From Tretioscincus oriximinensis (taxonomy: Eukaryota; Chordata; Lepidosauria; Squamata; Gymnophthalmidae), in assembly GCA_022410635.1 (NCBI GenBank), contig JAJVDF010000362.1, positions 261,064-325,063 of the forward strand: 64,000 nucleotides of DNA, given 5' to 3'. The position numbers and the translations under genes were made by a program. Each line of letters begins with the position of its first letter. The stretch's first letter is position 1. Shown here in pieces: positions 22,113 to 34,218 of this stretch. Under the pieces are notes generated by a model, which worked only from the letters and a program-made list of their open reading frames with translations, did not search any database and had not been told where the DNA came from.

Positions 22113-22884
22113 TCACATCCATATAGTGCTTCAAAACCTTGGATTTTACATTTATTTTGGTGTTTAATGATTTCACAGTGAACACACTTCACCTACACAC
22201 TGATTCTTAGAATTTGTCCGATCCACTTCCATTCTTACTTGTAAGCAAGCACGCACACAAGTGTTCCAACTTTTCTTCTTTTAATAACCTCCCATCCTGA
22301 TATAATAAAAGCATTCAGGAATTTTATTAGAGCTCTGCAGAGTTTTTAAAAATCTTATCAAACAGTAGAAGCTGGATTAAGTTAAACACTGATTTCTTTC
22401 AAAACTGCAGCCATGCAAATCAAAGGTGGGTTTTTTTTTAAACTTTTCTTCCTCATGCATACATTCTTCATTCTTCAATAGCTCCTCTCTTTTTCCTCAT
22501 GGTACCCCCGCTCCCCCGTCTGCCTGCTTGAGATCTTATTTGTTCTCAATCATCCCACACAACCAGACTATCTCATTTTCAAATTTCTAAAAGCTGTGTA
22601 TTATTGAATGGCATTTTAATGAATATAAAACCAATAAAATTGCTTTGAAACACCACCACCCCCTAAAAAAAAGTATATTTATGTCATTGTTCAAATGTGT
22701 GTATTTATAAAGTTTATTAAATAACTTCAGTTTATAAAATAATTATTTTTCTTTTCGGAATAATACATTCTTCTATATGTCATGATAGCCAGATGGTTTT
22801 TAAATCTATCAATTTATTAATACAACCATGGGGCATTCAAGTTTATAAAGAGCAAGGTAAAATTAATTCTATGATTTAAAACCC
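22113..22884. other. Unassigned AT-rich sequence
   Basis: No gene recognised. Short poly-A/T runs only. Confidence 0.35.
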
Positions 22885-23120
22885 TTTTGCTGACCAACGC
22901 ATGCCATCATAAACTGACAGCCAGTGATAAGGAAAGTTAATCAATACCACATTGCAGTGCAATGCGCTGAAGTTCTGTCAGCTGCCAGAGATTTGGCTAG
23001 TGTTTCTGTTACTGGTTCATTTATGCCAGTCAGCAGTAAGAAATATTATTGCCTGTATCTTTTCAGGAAACGTCTTAAGTAAGACTGTAATAATTTCCTA
23101 TGATATTCTTAGTAAAAAAA
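22885..23120. other. Candidate conserved non-coding element
   Basis: High-complexity unique sequence with motifs such as TTAATCAATACC and ATTGCAGTGCAATGCG, which contains the near-palindrome CATTGCAGTGCAATG. It is not coding. Another similar stretch with TTTGCTTTAATTAGGTCCTG lies near 23391. Confidence 0.25.
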
Positions 23121-24955
23121 AAACACCATGGGGATGGGGGAGAACCATGATTAATCAATTTAATGTCCCCTGAGCTGCATGGACAAAAGTGATGGTAGTG
23201 GCATGCCATGGCAGTGACCTCACATTATCCATGACTTTTATCATGTTCTTGTAAATGGATGTTTGTATCTGACAACAAATAGCATTGTCAAAAAAAGAGG
23301 ATGATTCTCCCATGGCAGCTTTTCTGACCACTGTTTTCATGTTAACTTGGGAATCCATCTCTTTTATGTGCTTTGTATTTTTTTTATTTTTTTGCTTTAA
23401 TTAGGTCCTGAGAGCCAAGCGAACTCATTGTTTGTCCTGCTGTAGCAGCTGTGATTTTTTAAAAATAATTATTTCCAGCCAATTTCTAATGTGTCTGTCC
23501 ACACAAAGCTACATAGGTCACAAGAATTTGTTGTGCAATGGAATGAGACGATGGAATTAAATACAACATTGGTCTCCAAAGCATTGTGGATAGGAGCAGA
23601 AAACAGCTCCCTGGTTGTGAAAGATAGAGGGCTATCTCATAATAGGTAGCAATATATGTATGGCTGTGTTTACAGGAAGCAGCTCAGAGATGGTTCATTG
23701 GTGATACTGTCAAACATCATCTCATTTTTAGTGCTGATGTGGAAGGCTGAGGGATGAAAGACACTTCAAAAACTTGTTACAGATGGATGAGAGAAGGGCT
23801 GAAAGTGCTTGAGAAAATGGTGCCCTGTGTTACCACAGTTAAGGCTCTTTCTCCACTCATTTCTTAGAACAGTTTGTGCCAGAATAAGAGATGAAGTAGT
23901 ATTTGCTTTGCAAAGGTGAGGATGACTTATGTACTGGGCACTCATTAGCAATGCAGACATGCCACAGCTATTCTAGTCCATGTGGATGAATCTCCACCCA
24001 AGGCAATATTCAGTTCTGTCAGAGATTGTCTCAACAAAGAATGAATCGGAACAAGAACACCTGGGGTGGTTGTAGATGTCTTCAAATATATCAGTGATCA
24101 GATCCCTTTGAAATAGTCCTGNACTAGGGAAGTACTGCTTACATGTGAAGAAAATGTATTGGAAANCTGNTGCTTCTAAGGTAACAAAAGTGCANAAGGN
24201 GGCCATGGCTCTCCACTTTTTTTCTGCTGGTGAACAGAGCCCTGGCATGTTTGCAGAATAAATTGATTTATTCAGTATTGGGAAATATTTTGAGNGGAGT
24301 GGTATAATTATTGTGTACAGAATTTCCATTATTTATGTGGTGTCTAAATAAGTATGCTACAANATGGCAAGAAATCTCATTTTACCAACTAAATTTTACT
24401 GCCAACCACAGTGGAAATTAGTCAAGTTTAGTTTATATAATTTGATTTCTTTTATACAAGCTATTTTATAAACACAACACATATCAGAAATAATTTAGAA
24501 AGTTTAGTGCTTGATTCAGTGTTTTAAACACAATATGAATACAGTATAAACACAAGTAGTTGTTCCAAAACACAACTTTCTCCTTCTGGAATGATTTTCT
24601 TTAACAATAGAAGGGTGAANACGTGTCTTATCTGAATACTTCTCAAAAATGCCCTCAGTAGAATTCACAAATAGGCATATTCCCTTCTTTCAAAAATCCA
24701 GTGCTGATGTGATTTTTCAACTTTGCCNTATGTTGATTATATTCTGGAATAGGAGCTTGATAATCACATGCTAATGCAGATTCTGGCAAAGGAAGGAAGA
24801 GCTGAGAGGATGTAGACTTTAAGGTTGGACTTCAGAAAGGTAAATTTTGAAGAACTTAAAAGGAGTGTAGGAAGGATCTGATACTTAGCTATCAGCTATA
24901 ATAAAAGACTGAAATGCCTAAAAGAAATGGAAAAATTTGCAAAATGAACTTCTGT
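23121..24955. other. Unassigned intergenic sequence
   Basis: No gene or clear transposon. The 118-codon minus-strand frame at 23973-24329 has no recognisable domain and several undetermined residues. Confidence 0.4.
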
Positions 24956-25405
24956 TAGAACCCAAGCCCTGCTGAATCGGACCAGAACCCATGTAGTCAA
25001 ATATTCTGTCTCAATGGCCTCACACCAATTGCGCCTGGGAAGAAGGCAAAATCTTCAGCTATTCTCAANGCCCTGNAAATTGTATTTCAGGAATCCTGCC
25101 TGTTGCTTCATCTTGGAGGCAGCATCAAAAGATCCATCCAAGNAGATATTTATAACCTTGGNATAACATGTCNAATCCTGCCTTAAAGCTATCCAGGCTT
25201 CTAGCTACCACTACTCTTCTGGAAGGAAATTCAACCGGCTGANGACCTTCTGGATGAAAAAAATACTTTTCTTTGTCTTTNCTTGCTCTTCTGCCCATCA
25301 ATTTCAAGAAATGTCCCCTGGTCCTAATCATGTGCGATAAAGAAAATATTTTTCTCTATTCACTTATGCACACTATGTGTGATTTCATACACTTCAATCA
25401 GAAAA
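24956..25405 (-). mobile_element. CR1 3' segment (outer part of an inverted CR1)
   Basis: A diverged minus-strand CR1 3' UTR followed by the C-terminal codons (25125-25331, with Arg-Thr-Arg-Gly-His-Phe-Leu-Lys-Leu). It breaks off at ACACTTCAATCAGA near 25403, exactly where plus-oriented CR1 sequence begins. Confidence 0.8.
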
Positions 25406-25702
25406 ATTAATANAACATTGTCCAATTTGTAAAAGAAGNAAAATGGGAAGCATTTAAAGAGAACAAAGTGAAAAAATCCTGAACACAATTTGCTAGAAAA
25501 GTCGGGAAAGAGGAGGAAGAGGAGAAATGTTTAAGAAGTGGAAGAAGTGGGACATATCTAAAGAAAATATAATCTAGTCTACTAAAACTACAGAACAAGT
25601 GTCAAAAGCTAAAGCTAAAAATATATTGAGGGCGCAAATGAGAACAAAATAAAAGGGGGGTTAGAGGTATGACAAAAGCAAAGGAAAAGATATAATAGGA
25701 TT

Positions 25703-26147
25703 TGTTAGGGTTCAGTTCTGGTACTGATCCAGTGTTAGCAGAGTGCATAGGAAGTGTTTGAACCCTGTTGNTTGAAAATCTGGTAAAGTAACAGATTCTT
25801 AGTAAAAAATAAAGTAAATCCATACACAGGAGATCATTCGAGATGGAAGGTTGTAATGCTTTATTTATATACAAAAGTCTATAGGTAAAAATAACAAAAC
25901 ATATATAGATTGGACACTTGGTATAAGTGTCTGTTGGGGGCTTCATTCAAAATAAGTCATCATAGCAAAGAGTTAAAAAAGAATACAATCAGATCTGATA
26001 CAACAATTGATAATGTCAAGCACGTGCATATCACTGTACTTTCTAAATCATAACAAATGNAGTTTCCCTTGGGAAAGAATGTAGAAAGAGATAAGAATGT
26101 GGTAGCTAGACGTATANAAGTAGACCAGTTCCAACTGACAGTTAACA
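25703..26147 (-). mobile_element. Solo LTR with perfect 5-bp target duplication
   Basis: A 445-bp element with TG...CA ends: TGTTAGGGTTC at the left and CAGTTAACA at the right. GGATT flanks both sides (25698-25702 and 26148-26152). It lies inside a CR1 reading block that resumes immediately after the right duplication. On the minus strand a TATATAAATAAAGC motif at about 25855-25870 could supply the AATAAA signal, about 150 bases before the 3' end. There is no internal coding region, so this is a recombined solo LTR. Confidence 0.85.
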
Positions 26148-26589
26148 GGATTGTTACAGGATGAAAATAGTGAATTGATCAAATGTGAGATTGANAAGGC
26201 TGAACTTCTGAACTTTTTCTGTCAATTTCTTTTTGAAAGAAAATGTAGATCAACAGGCCTTCATTGTACTTTTAAGAGACAAGATAATCAAAANTCTCTA
26301 TAAAGAGAGGTGAGGGTACACTTGGCTAACTTAAATGAATTCAAGTCTCCAGGCCCAGATGAATTACATCCTAGGGTACTAAAAGAATTACTAGGAGTAA
26401 TTGCTGAATCATTTGCTATGATCTTTGAAAATAAAGGATTGGAGAAGAAGCTGGGCCCAGGAAACTACTGGCCTCAGAACCAGGCTTCAGTATCAAGCAA
26501 TGATGGGTGCTCCTGGAAGNCAAATATCAAACAGGCAGCCTGAAAATCTTGAGCAGTCCTAGTTTATTTCTTGCATAAGAAATTTTTAA

Positions 26590-26830
26590 GGTAGCACTTC
26601 NTGAGTGCGACAGGAAGTGCCAACAACCTGGGTGCCATTGCCCCACAAGTAAATACNGGAAGTGACATCAAAATGCTGAAACTTCTAGTAAAATGGTTGC
26701 NCCCAGGTGGCACAANTTTTCTTGTAGNCCCCTCTACAAGATCTCAAGTCACGTGGAGGGGATGTTATTTTGGAGACCTGTATGGGATTCTCATACAGCT
26801 CCCAAGATACCAAGTGAGTTCTTTAAGCAA
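26590..26830. mobile_element. Possible MITE related to the 13.1 kb element
   Basis: CTTCTAGTAAAATGGTTGCN followed by CCCAGGTGGC resembles CTTCTAGAAAGGTTGCCCCT and GGGGC inside the 13082-13323 MITE, next to a GGAAGTGACATCA motif. It interrupts the CR1 blocks. Termini are not defined. Confidence 0.3.
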
Positions 26831-27183
26831 ATTATTCAACAACATTCTGTCAACACTTGAAAGACAATGGAGTAATTAACACTATCCAATCATGATTTCC
26901 AATGAACAAGTCATACTAGACTAATCCAATTTGTTTTATGAGAGAATCACTGAATAGGTCGATCAGGTCAGTGCCAATGGCATAGTGTATCTTGATTTGA
27001 GAAAGTATTTCATACATCCTTATTAAAAAAAATGTCAAATACGAGATAGATTAGGAAACNGGCTTAGTGATTCCAATCTGAATCNTTTTGATAAAATACT
27101 GGAGAAAAGTATATTGTAGAACATATTACATTGTTGTACTTGTTAAAGTAGCTTGTTCAAGATTGGTTAAAGATAAAGGATTA

Positions 27184-27867
27184 CTCNCCATCTAACCAGA
27201 CATGACATGAGAATCAAAGAAACTGAACTGAAGATGGTGACCCNCTGGTATTACACTCCATGTTAGCTGGCNCATATCACGGGAATGTCTCCCACTTGCT
27301 GGCATGGTTGTCAGCAAAGGGGGCTATANATCCATATGTGGGCTCTATGTCCCAAGGTAATGAGATTCTGTAGCGACATCATTAATGAATTAAGCAAGAT
27401 CATTGGAATAAATCTCCCAAACACAAAGGAAATTTGGCTTTTTGGTCTGATAGACACCCTAAATTTGGAAACCACTGATTNTTACCTGATNGATAGTGGA
27501 ATTATGGCGGGTCATCTGGTATTAGCTAAAAGATGGAAAGAATGTCCAATGTGGAATTTATCTTATTGAATTTATGTTGTTTGANGTCCTTCAATCTNAA
27601 AGANTTCNGACTATTGGAATAATGTTAAAACCGCNCTGGACATTCAAATGGCAAGAGCTTATAGCCTACGGACTGACACCTACATCTCCAGCTCTGGTTA
27701 AGGAAACGATATTGATGTTCCTGGAACAATGATTGATTATTTCAACAANATATTTCGGTACCTATTCTCTGGGGGGAGGGGAGGGGTTTTTTATTGATGT
27801 TTTCCTTGTTTGTTTGTTTTCTTTGTTTGGAAAATCAATAATAAAAATTAAGGTTTTTTTTTTAAAA
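27184..27867 (+). mobile_element. L1 3' end with 15-bp target duplication
   Basis: A 5'-truncated L1. At 27285-27569 the ORF2 C-terminus shows Cys-Trp-His-Gly-Cys, then His 7 residues later, then Cys 4 residues later: the CX3CX7HX4C motif typical of L1 ORF2. Codons continue to about 27720, then a 3' UTR with a G-rich tract (27771-27786), T-rich DNA and a short A run. AAAGATAAAGGATTA flanks it at 27169-27183 and 27868-27882. Length 684 bp. Several undetermined bases. Confidence 0.88.
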
Positions 27868-27882
27868 AAAGATAAAGGATTA

Positions 27883-29834
27883 TGGGGGCTATGTCCTCTC
27901 AGTACTTGTGAAGCCNCAGGCAAATTTATTTATTTTGCACATTCCAGTTAAGACATAGGAGATTGGGAAATGAAAGGTTCAGACACAACTTAAAATACTG
28001 ATTTTCCAAGAACTGAATCAAGTGAATTCTGTACAGGAAAAAATCTGGGACTGAGAAGATCCGGACCCTGCATGTTTTTAAGGCTGTAGACCATAGTTCC
28101 TGTAAGTAAAATTAATTTGTTCCTTTTTTCCAGTATTATGTTAAGATAAAAGATCAAATAATCTAAGTTCTGAGATCTGCTTTTGACCCCATTACCTCAT
28201 TTCCCTCCCTCTACACTGCTCTAACTTCCAATTCTTAATTCATTATTTGAACTTTTAGACAAATCATAAATGGAAGTGAGTTGAAACCTTGTTACCATAA
28301 CTGATATGTTCTAGGATGACACCCTGTTTGCCATTTGACAGCAATAGTTATTTGTTTAGCTNTACAGGAAAATATCTACGGAATGCCTCTCTTGCCTTTT
28401 CTTCTTTTAAAAAAGCTTTATTTTCATATGAAACAAGTATTTTCATATGATGGTTTCATCTCTAAGAATTCATATATCAAGTCTAACAGTAATCCTTTAG
28501 AAAAATAAGTATACAGTGACCTGAAAATGGTTTTGNGTGTGGGGGACGACGACTCCTCAACATAAACTGTGTTTGAAAAGAGAAATTTAGACTGGTAATA
28601 AAAGACATGCAATTACTGAAGTTTCATTTTCTCAAAAGTGACAGAAACTCTTTACAAACTCTTCCAGCTAACTTGATCTCGCCTCCCTCCCTTTTAAAAA
28701 AATGCATAATTTAGCAATATAAGTCTTTGGCCTTTCCACATGGCTGCCTGCCAATATATTCTTGTGATACTGAATGATTGAGAAACAAAAACAAAAAAGT
28801 TATTTTTCAACAACTAGAAAGTAACCTCACAAACTTTTTTNAAAAATGGAATTTTAAGTATATGTTCATGGAGACATATGCTCATTACTTTAAGTCAGTA
28901 GAAAGAAATGTATTTAGAAATATACATGAAAGTGGATATAAAGGAAAGAAGGTCTCTATTCTCAACACTGCTGCTACTTCAGATTTTACCCTTTGCATGC
29001 TGCAAATCAAGGACAAAAGCATTAAAGATGCTCAATATCCGGGTGTAAAACCAACTAGAAAAATAACTGTTTGAGGGCAATCTTAAAATTTAAACTCATA
29101 CTAGAGGTTCAAGGTGATAATAATTGGAACTATCTGTACAATCCCTGGACCCCTTCTGATTCTATTTTAGATATTTTGTGATAATATATGATTATCCACT
29201 CATAGATAATTATGAACAACTGATTGACTGAAGTTATATATTGGAGTCTTTCACAGTGTCCATTGTTTTCAGTGTCATCCTCACTGAGGTATATCTGGTT
29301 ATATCTGGCAGTAGGCACTGCAAAGCCAATAAAGATTGGTTTCATCACCCAACCAATAAGATACTTGGGTACATTCAATGGGTTTGGAATAGGCAACCCT
29401 GATTATTAGGACTATAGAGAGGTGTGGGCTGGATCAACCCTATCTGCATATGTCACTCCACAGTTCAAAACTCCTGTAAGCCTCCAGGGGATGGAAAGGA
29501 AGGTTTCTAGATTCTGAGTCACCAAAGGATGCATTTTAGAGATGAAGTTTGCAGCATCCCTTAAATAGTCCACTGGTAGTCCAGAACCTGGAAGATGTAT
29601 CTCTGCACTGCATGCCTTCTTGTTTAAGATTGGAGTCTTTGGTAATTACACTTAGAATGTGTAATCACTGATCACAATCAAGATGATTGGCATTAGCTGG
29701 AATATACCTGCCGGGAGCAAAGCAAGCATCATTGGAGTCAACCTAGGATTTCATATACTTCTGTGGATCTCTCCATCTGGTTTGTTTCACTAGTGTGGTC
29801 CACCAAATGGAGCCTTTCAGGATNGTAAAACAAA
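27883..29834. other. Unassigned intergenic sequence
   Basis: No gene or certain repeat. The 98-codon frame at 28778-29074 has no recognisable domain. Confidence 0.4.
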
Positions 29835-29851
29835 ACCTTATGTATTTAGAT

Positions 29852-31201
29852 TTTTTAAAAAATATTTTTATTGTATTTTTATATTAGAATCAACCGAACA
29901 GAAGAGAAAAATCAATACCATTAGTCCACAAGCATGGCACATCAATCCATAAAATCAACACACGCATATTATCAAAGCTTAACTATATACATACTTGGTT
30001 TCAGTTATGGTTATTATTTGGTTGCTATCCCCCCTCCACCCTCCTCCCACATCCCAGGAGAGAATATCCATTATATACATAAATTATTACAGTCGTATAG
30101 TCTGAGTACACTTGTTAATTCTTAAGGTCTTAACACAATTTTTATTATTGCTAATAGTTCTCCCCCCCCTTGATTACTTTGGCAATAGACCAGCAGTTTT
30201 TGCCAATTTTTCATTGTTTTGTTTGGCCTTAAAAAAGCATTTTTATTTTTTTCACTTAAAAAATCAGCTGTTAGCTGATCAGCCAAATAATGTTGCCAGT
30301 GGTCGATCTGCCATTTATTTAAGTCTTTCCAGCCAAGGGCAATGACTGCCTGGGTAGCCATTGCCATTTGGCTGAGTAGATATCTATCCTCCCGGGGGAT
30401 ATTATCACATCTAAAGCACATTATTAATTCGAAACTTAATTGTAATGTATATCCCAGAATATTTTGTACCTCTGTCCCAATACTATTCCAGAAGGATCTT
30501 ACGAACGGGCATTCCCATAAAAGGTGTACATATATCACTCTAGCTCTACACCCATGCCAACACTGAAGTTTGGAATCACATGAGATAAGTATGTAGGAGT
30601 TCTGTACCATCTACTGAGCATTTTAAATTGGAATTCTTTTAATCTTGTAAAGGAGCTAGCAGCACTTTGAGACTAACTTGAGAAAAGTGGTTGGCATAAT
30701 CTTTAATCTTGTGCTTTTAATCCTATCCAGAATTCCCCATTTACTTCTAATTTCTGTCTCTGTAACTGGTACATCGGTCGACCATAAAGCAGTCCAAGAT
30801 ATTATATTATCGTACAGATGATCAGTGATTAATTTATAGAGTTGTCCTCCCATTCCCTTCGTTTCTTTCAGTCCATCTATATATATTTGTTCCAATTTTG
30901 TATTGGGAGTGGAGATAATTTGTTGATAGTTATAATGTCTGGTTTTATTTATAATTTGTAATCCCTGTAATCATTTTGCTTGACCTAATATTTGGGTTAA
31001 TTCATTTTGTGTGATTAACGTCCCGTCTGGGTGGAACAGATGCTGAATAATTTTTATATTATCATTTTCTAGCCTCCGTAGGTCTTCTGCAGAAAGAATA
31101 ATTTCCCCGTTATTAATATGCCTAATCGAGGCAGCTTTGGAAATAGGTGGTAATAGCCTGCCCGCCCATTTCATCCAAATGAGCATAACTGTTTTTGTAT
31201 T
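29852..31201 (-). mobile_element. L1, 5'-truncated, 17-bp target duplication
   Basis: A 1.35 kb minus-strand L1. ORF2 C-terminal codons lie at 30122-30610 with a CX3CX7HX4C motif (Cys-Trp-His-Gly-Cys ... His ... Cys), preceded by further blocks at 30656-30895 and 30971-31186. The 3' UTR (29852-30120) holds a G-rich tract and ends in a T-rich plus-strand run, that is, an A-rich tail. ACCTTATGTATTTAGAT is repeated exactly at 29835-29851 and 31202-31218. Frame breaks and a 53-bp PLE insertion disrupt the ORF. Confidence 0.93.
30649..30701 (-). mobile_element. 53-bp PLE 3' terminus inserted in L1, 11-bp duplication
   Basis: AAAGGAGCTAGCAGCACTTT, then GAGACTAACTTGAGAAAAGT, then GGTTGGCATAA is the last part of the PLE 3' unit. 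TTTAATCTTGT flanks it at 30638-30648 and 30702-30712. It interrupts the L1 coding block between 30610 and 30715. Confidence 0.88.
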
Positions 31202-31218
31202 ACCTTATGTATTTAGAT

Positions 31219-32842
31219 AACTGTTCAGGGACAAGCTTTATGTGAGACCTGAAGTTTGCACAAGTCCTACACAGCTCCCAAAGTTCTTATGTTAAGGAAA
31301 TGCATCTCTAGAGGATCCAGTTTGATTCCCTGCCTTGTTGTACAACCCAAATGGGTCATCCTAACTACCACAAATACTGAGGTATGAGCCTTCTACAACA
31401 TGTCATAGTCTGATTTGCTAAATGTTACTGAGCTAGTAGATTATTCTTAATTTTAAACTGCTCTCTAGGGCCAGGAACATTTGCTTCTTGCATTTGGAGC
31501 TAATGCATGTCCAATAGCTTGTATAAGCTTAAAGACTGGCACAGAAGCTGAGCTGGAACGTTTGGATTTGGCTGACATTTTTCTGGCCAAGGATGATNTG
31601 TCCCAGCAACAAATCTACAGAAAAGAGATTGGTCAAGTAATTCTAAAAAGGTCCTTAATCTCTTCAGTACTAATAAACGTTTATAGTGTATATTAAATAT
31701 TGATAAACTTTTATGGTTTTCTGAATTTTTGTTCATAGAGATTCTATAAGCAATTAGCCAGGCCAGTTTATCATCACCTTTAAACAAATTACCAGTGATA
31801 GAATATTTACAAGAGCAAGACCAGCTGTTGCAACAACACATTTTGCTGTTGATTTTGACTGTAGGGAATCTTCAACAGCAAACGGCTAACCTTCCCAATT
31901 NAAAATGACTAGTAGCCCTTCCAGAAAAGTTTAAAGGATGCTCATTTTTATAGTGCAATGCAATCTGTTTATCGGCTCAAGAGTGAAGAATTTTATGACT
32001 GATAGAACTGAAGGTAGTTTTGTTATCAGTTTGCTGACAGGGTTTGNAGAATGATGGTCCAATCCTTTAATGTTGGCAGACAGCCAATTATTGACCTGTT
32101 GGATAGACATTGTTGGGGAGATGAAGTTAACATTTGCTGACCCTGTGATAGCTGAGATTGCAAGCAGCTTTATCAGATGTTTACAGTAAGAACACCTTTC
32201 TCTAGCAGATTAATATCACCAAATTACACTTTGTGACTCAGGTCTTGTCTTGAAATGAAACTCCTAATGGAACAAATCCAAAANGACCTTGTGAATGCTA
32301 TGCTGGATGAGTTAGTCAGATTAGGCCACTACAGCATTTGTACACACTTGTACTGAGTATATTTGCAAAATTGGTAGACTTTTTCAAGGACATAAAATAT
32401 AGTGAGCCCATGTTTTCTCAAGATCAAAGTTTTATAGAACACATAATCAGGCATCACTATCAATTCGATCCCTCGCCCTCAGTTNGGGAAAGAACCCATG
32501 CCATTGGGTAGATCACTCAATAATCTAAGAAGAAACTACATCTAGGCACCAATTAAGACAAAGAATATTCTGCATAGCTTCTTTGTGACATGCTATAAGA
32601 AAAACAACCAAGCCGCAACCTGTAACCTCACACATTCAAATGCCAGTTACGATAAACCCATTTGTACAATATCTCATAGATGTTGTAACCATGACATAAG
32701 AAAATATGCACCTATTTTTCATGCCACTTGAAGAGTGTCAAACTACGTCACCAAAATGTGTTTCCAAATGGCTTCAGGTCTGGTTCAGGAATTGTTCTGG
32801 TCCTGAAGATGGTACTGTTCCAGGCTACAGCTTCTTACAGAG
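31219..32842. other. Unassigned intergenic sequence
   Basis: No recognisable gene or repeat. The 113-codon minus-strand frame at 31500-31841 shows no domain. Confidence 0.4.
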
Positions 32843-32970
32843 CACATCTGAAGGAGTAGATTTTTCTATGAACACTCATGCTGTTTAGTTTTTTCTTGTT
32901 ACTCCCTAAGGTGCTACAAGATTCCCTTGATAGATATTCTGGACCCAAATAACACAGGTATTTCTTTGAG
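32843..32970 (+). mobile_element. PLE 3'-terminal unit, diverged
   Basis: CATCTGAAGGAGTAGATTTT, CACTCATGCTG, then CTAAGGTGCTACAAGATTCC, then TTCTGGACCC and CACAGGTATTTCTTTGAG. This is the sense order of the PLE 3' unit out to its terminus. The hammerhead-like boxes are degraded (CTGAAGG, GAAC). Confidence 0.75.
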
Positions 32971-34218
32971 ATATCCACTTTAAGAAGATATATAACATAA
33001 CATTTCTTCATATCATTATGGTATTTTTTATTTAATGGAGAACATTACCAAGATATACATTATGTACTGAGCTCCAAGTTTACTAAATTTTGTAAGTTTA
33101 TTAAAGGGATAAAAAGGCTAATGATCAGAAGTGCTTACCTTATTTCCATGTAAGGATTTTACCAGTGTTTTTTTGTGTGTATGCTCTACACATTTAGAAG
33201 AAAGATGCAGGATATTTCACTGTGTTTTCTGTACCTGGAATGAATTAAAAGTTCAAGGACTTGTTCATTGTTTCTTATATTGTACATTGTATAAGATACT
33301 TCATGAAATGTTTATTACTCCACTGTTGTCATTGCCTGCATATTTTTCCTCTTCTTGAAATTGTTAGTTGTTGTAGTTTTAATTGCTGATGTTTGGAAGA
33401 AGGTGATGAGCAAGAATTATCCCAATTTTCTCTTGTTGGGAATTCCTTTTGATAATGGTTTAAAAATAAAAGACTGCGATAAAAAAGGAACATTCTAGTG
33501 TAGCTGTAGTAGAAAACTGGCCCTCCTATGNTACAAGGTTTAAGTCAAATGTTTCAATTTTCCAACAACTATGAGAGCCTGCAATCCCCCTGCCCCATAC
33601 TACTCAAAAGAGAAGAGCCAGATTTTATTTTTTCTGGGAAAAACAATTCACTTCTATTATGTTAATNATTCATTTGGTATACATTTCTTAGAGCAATTCT
33701 AGAACTTCACCCTAGTATCCTAACTAGACCTACCACATGAAAAAATGTGATAATCCAGGAATCCTGAGAGCCTGCACCATACACCATACAGTACTGTTTG
33801 CACCAATGTCTTCAAATTATTCCCTACTGTGACTAAAAAGTTCATACAAGTTTCTCAGCTGCATCCCCATGTGTTTCAGTGATGTGCCTATAGTAACTCC
33901 AAACAAGGAAATATTTCCTGCATGTTTTTTGTATTCTATTTCAGGAGTGCTGTGCTGGTCTATTGGCAGACTCAATTCAATGGGTTTACAAACAGCCAAG
34001 ATTAAAATCTTAATCTGGATCAGATTTCCAGTGAGATCAGAGCAGATCTGAAGTGGAGTGATGTGTCTGTATAGATTGACGTCAATGTGGAGATCTATTT
34101 GATCTAGAAGTGAATCACAATAAAATATATATTCAGAAAGAACCTATCTTAGGGAAACCATTAGTTATATTCTTGCAGTATGTCTCCTTGTTTGACCTAG
34201 TGTTTGTTCATTCTGTAG
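32971..34218. other. Unassigned intergenic sequence
   Basis: No recognisable feature. Confidence 0.35.

Larger units (their letters stand above)
25406..27168 (+). mobile_element. CR1 upstream segment in opposite orientation, interrupted
   Basis: Plus-strand CR1 in decayed blocks. EN-RT linker at about 25490-25697 (Phe-Lys-Lys-Trp-Lys-Lys-Trp). After the solo LTR, the linker continues at 26153-26290 (Lys-Ala-Glu-Leu-Leu-Asn-Phe-Phe). RT start at 26310-26440 (Phe-Lys-Ser-Pro-Gly-Pro-Asp-Glu-Leu-His-Pro-Arg-Val-Leu-Lys-Glu-Leu). RT block at about 26880-27050 (Asn-Gly-Ile-Val-Tyr-Leu-Asp-Leu). Its orientation is opposite to 24956-25405, and its order fits a 5' inversion of one CR1 copy. A MITE-like block lies between 26.59 and 26.83 kb. 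Confidence 0.7.
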
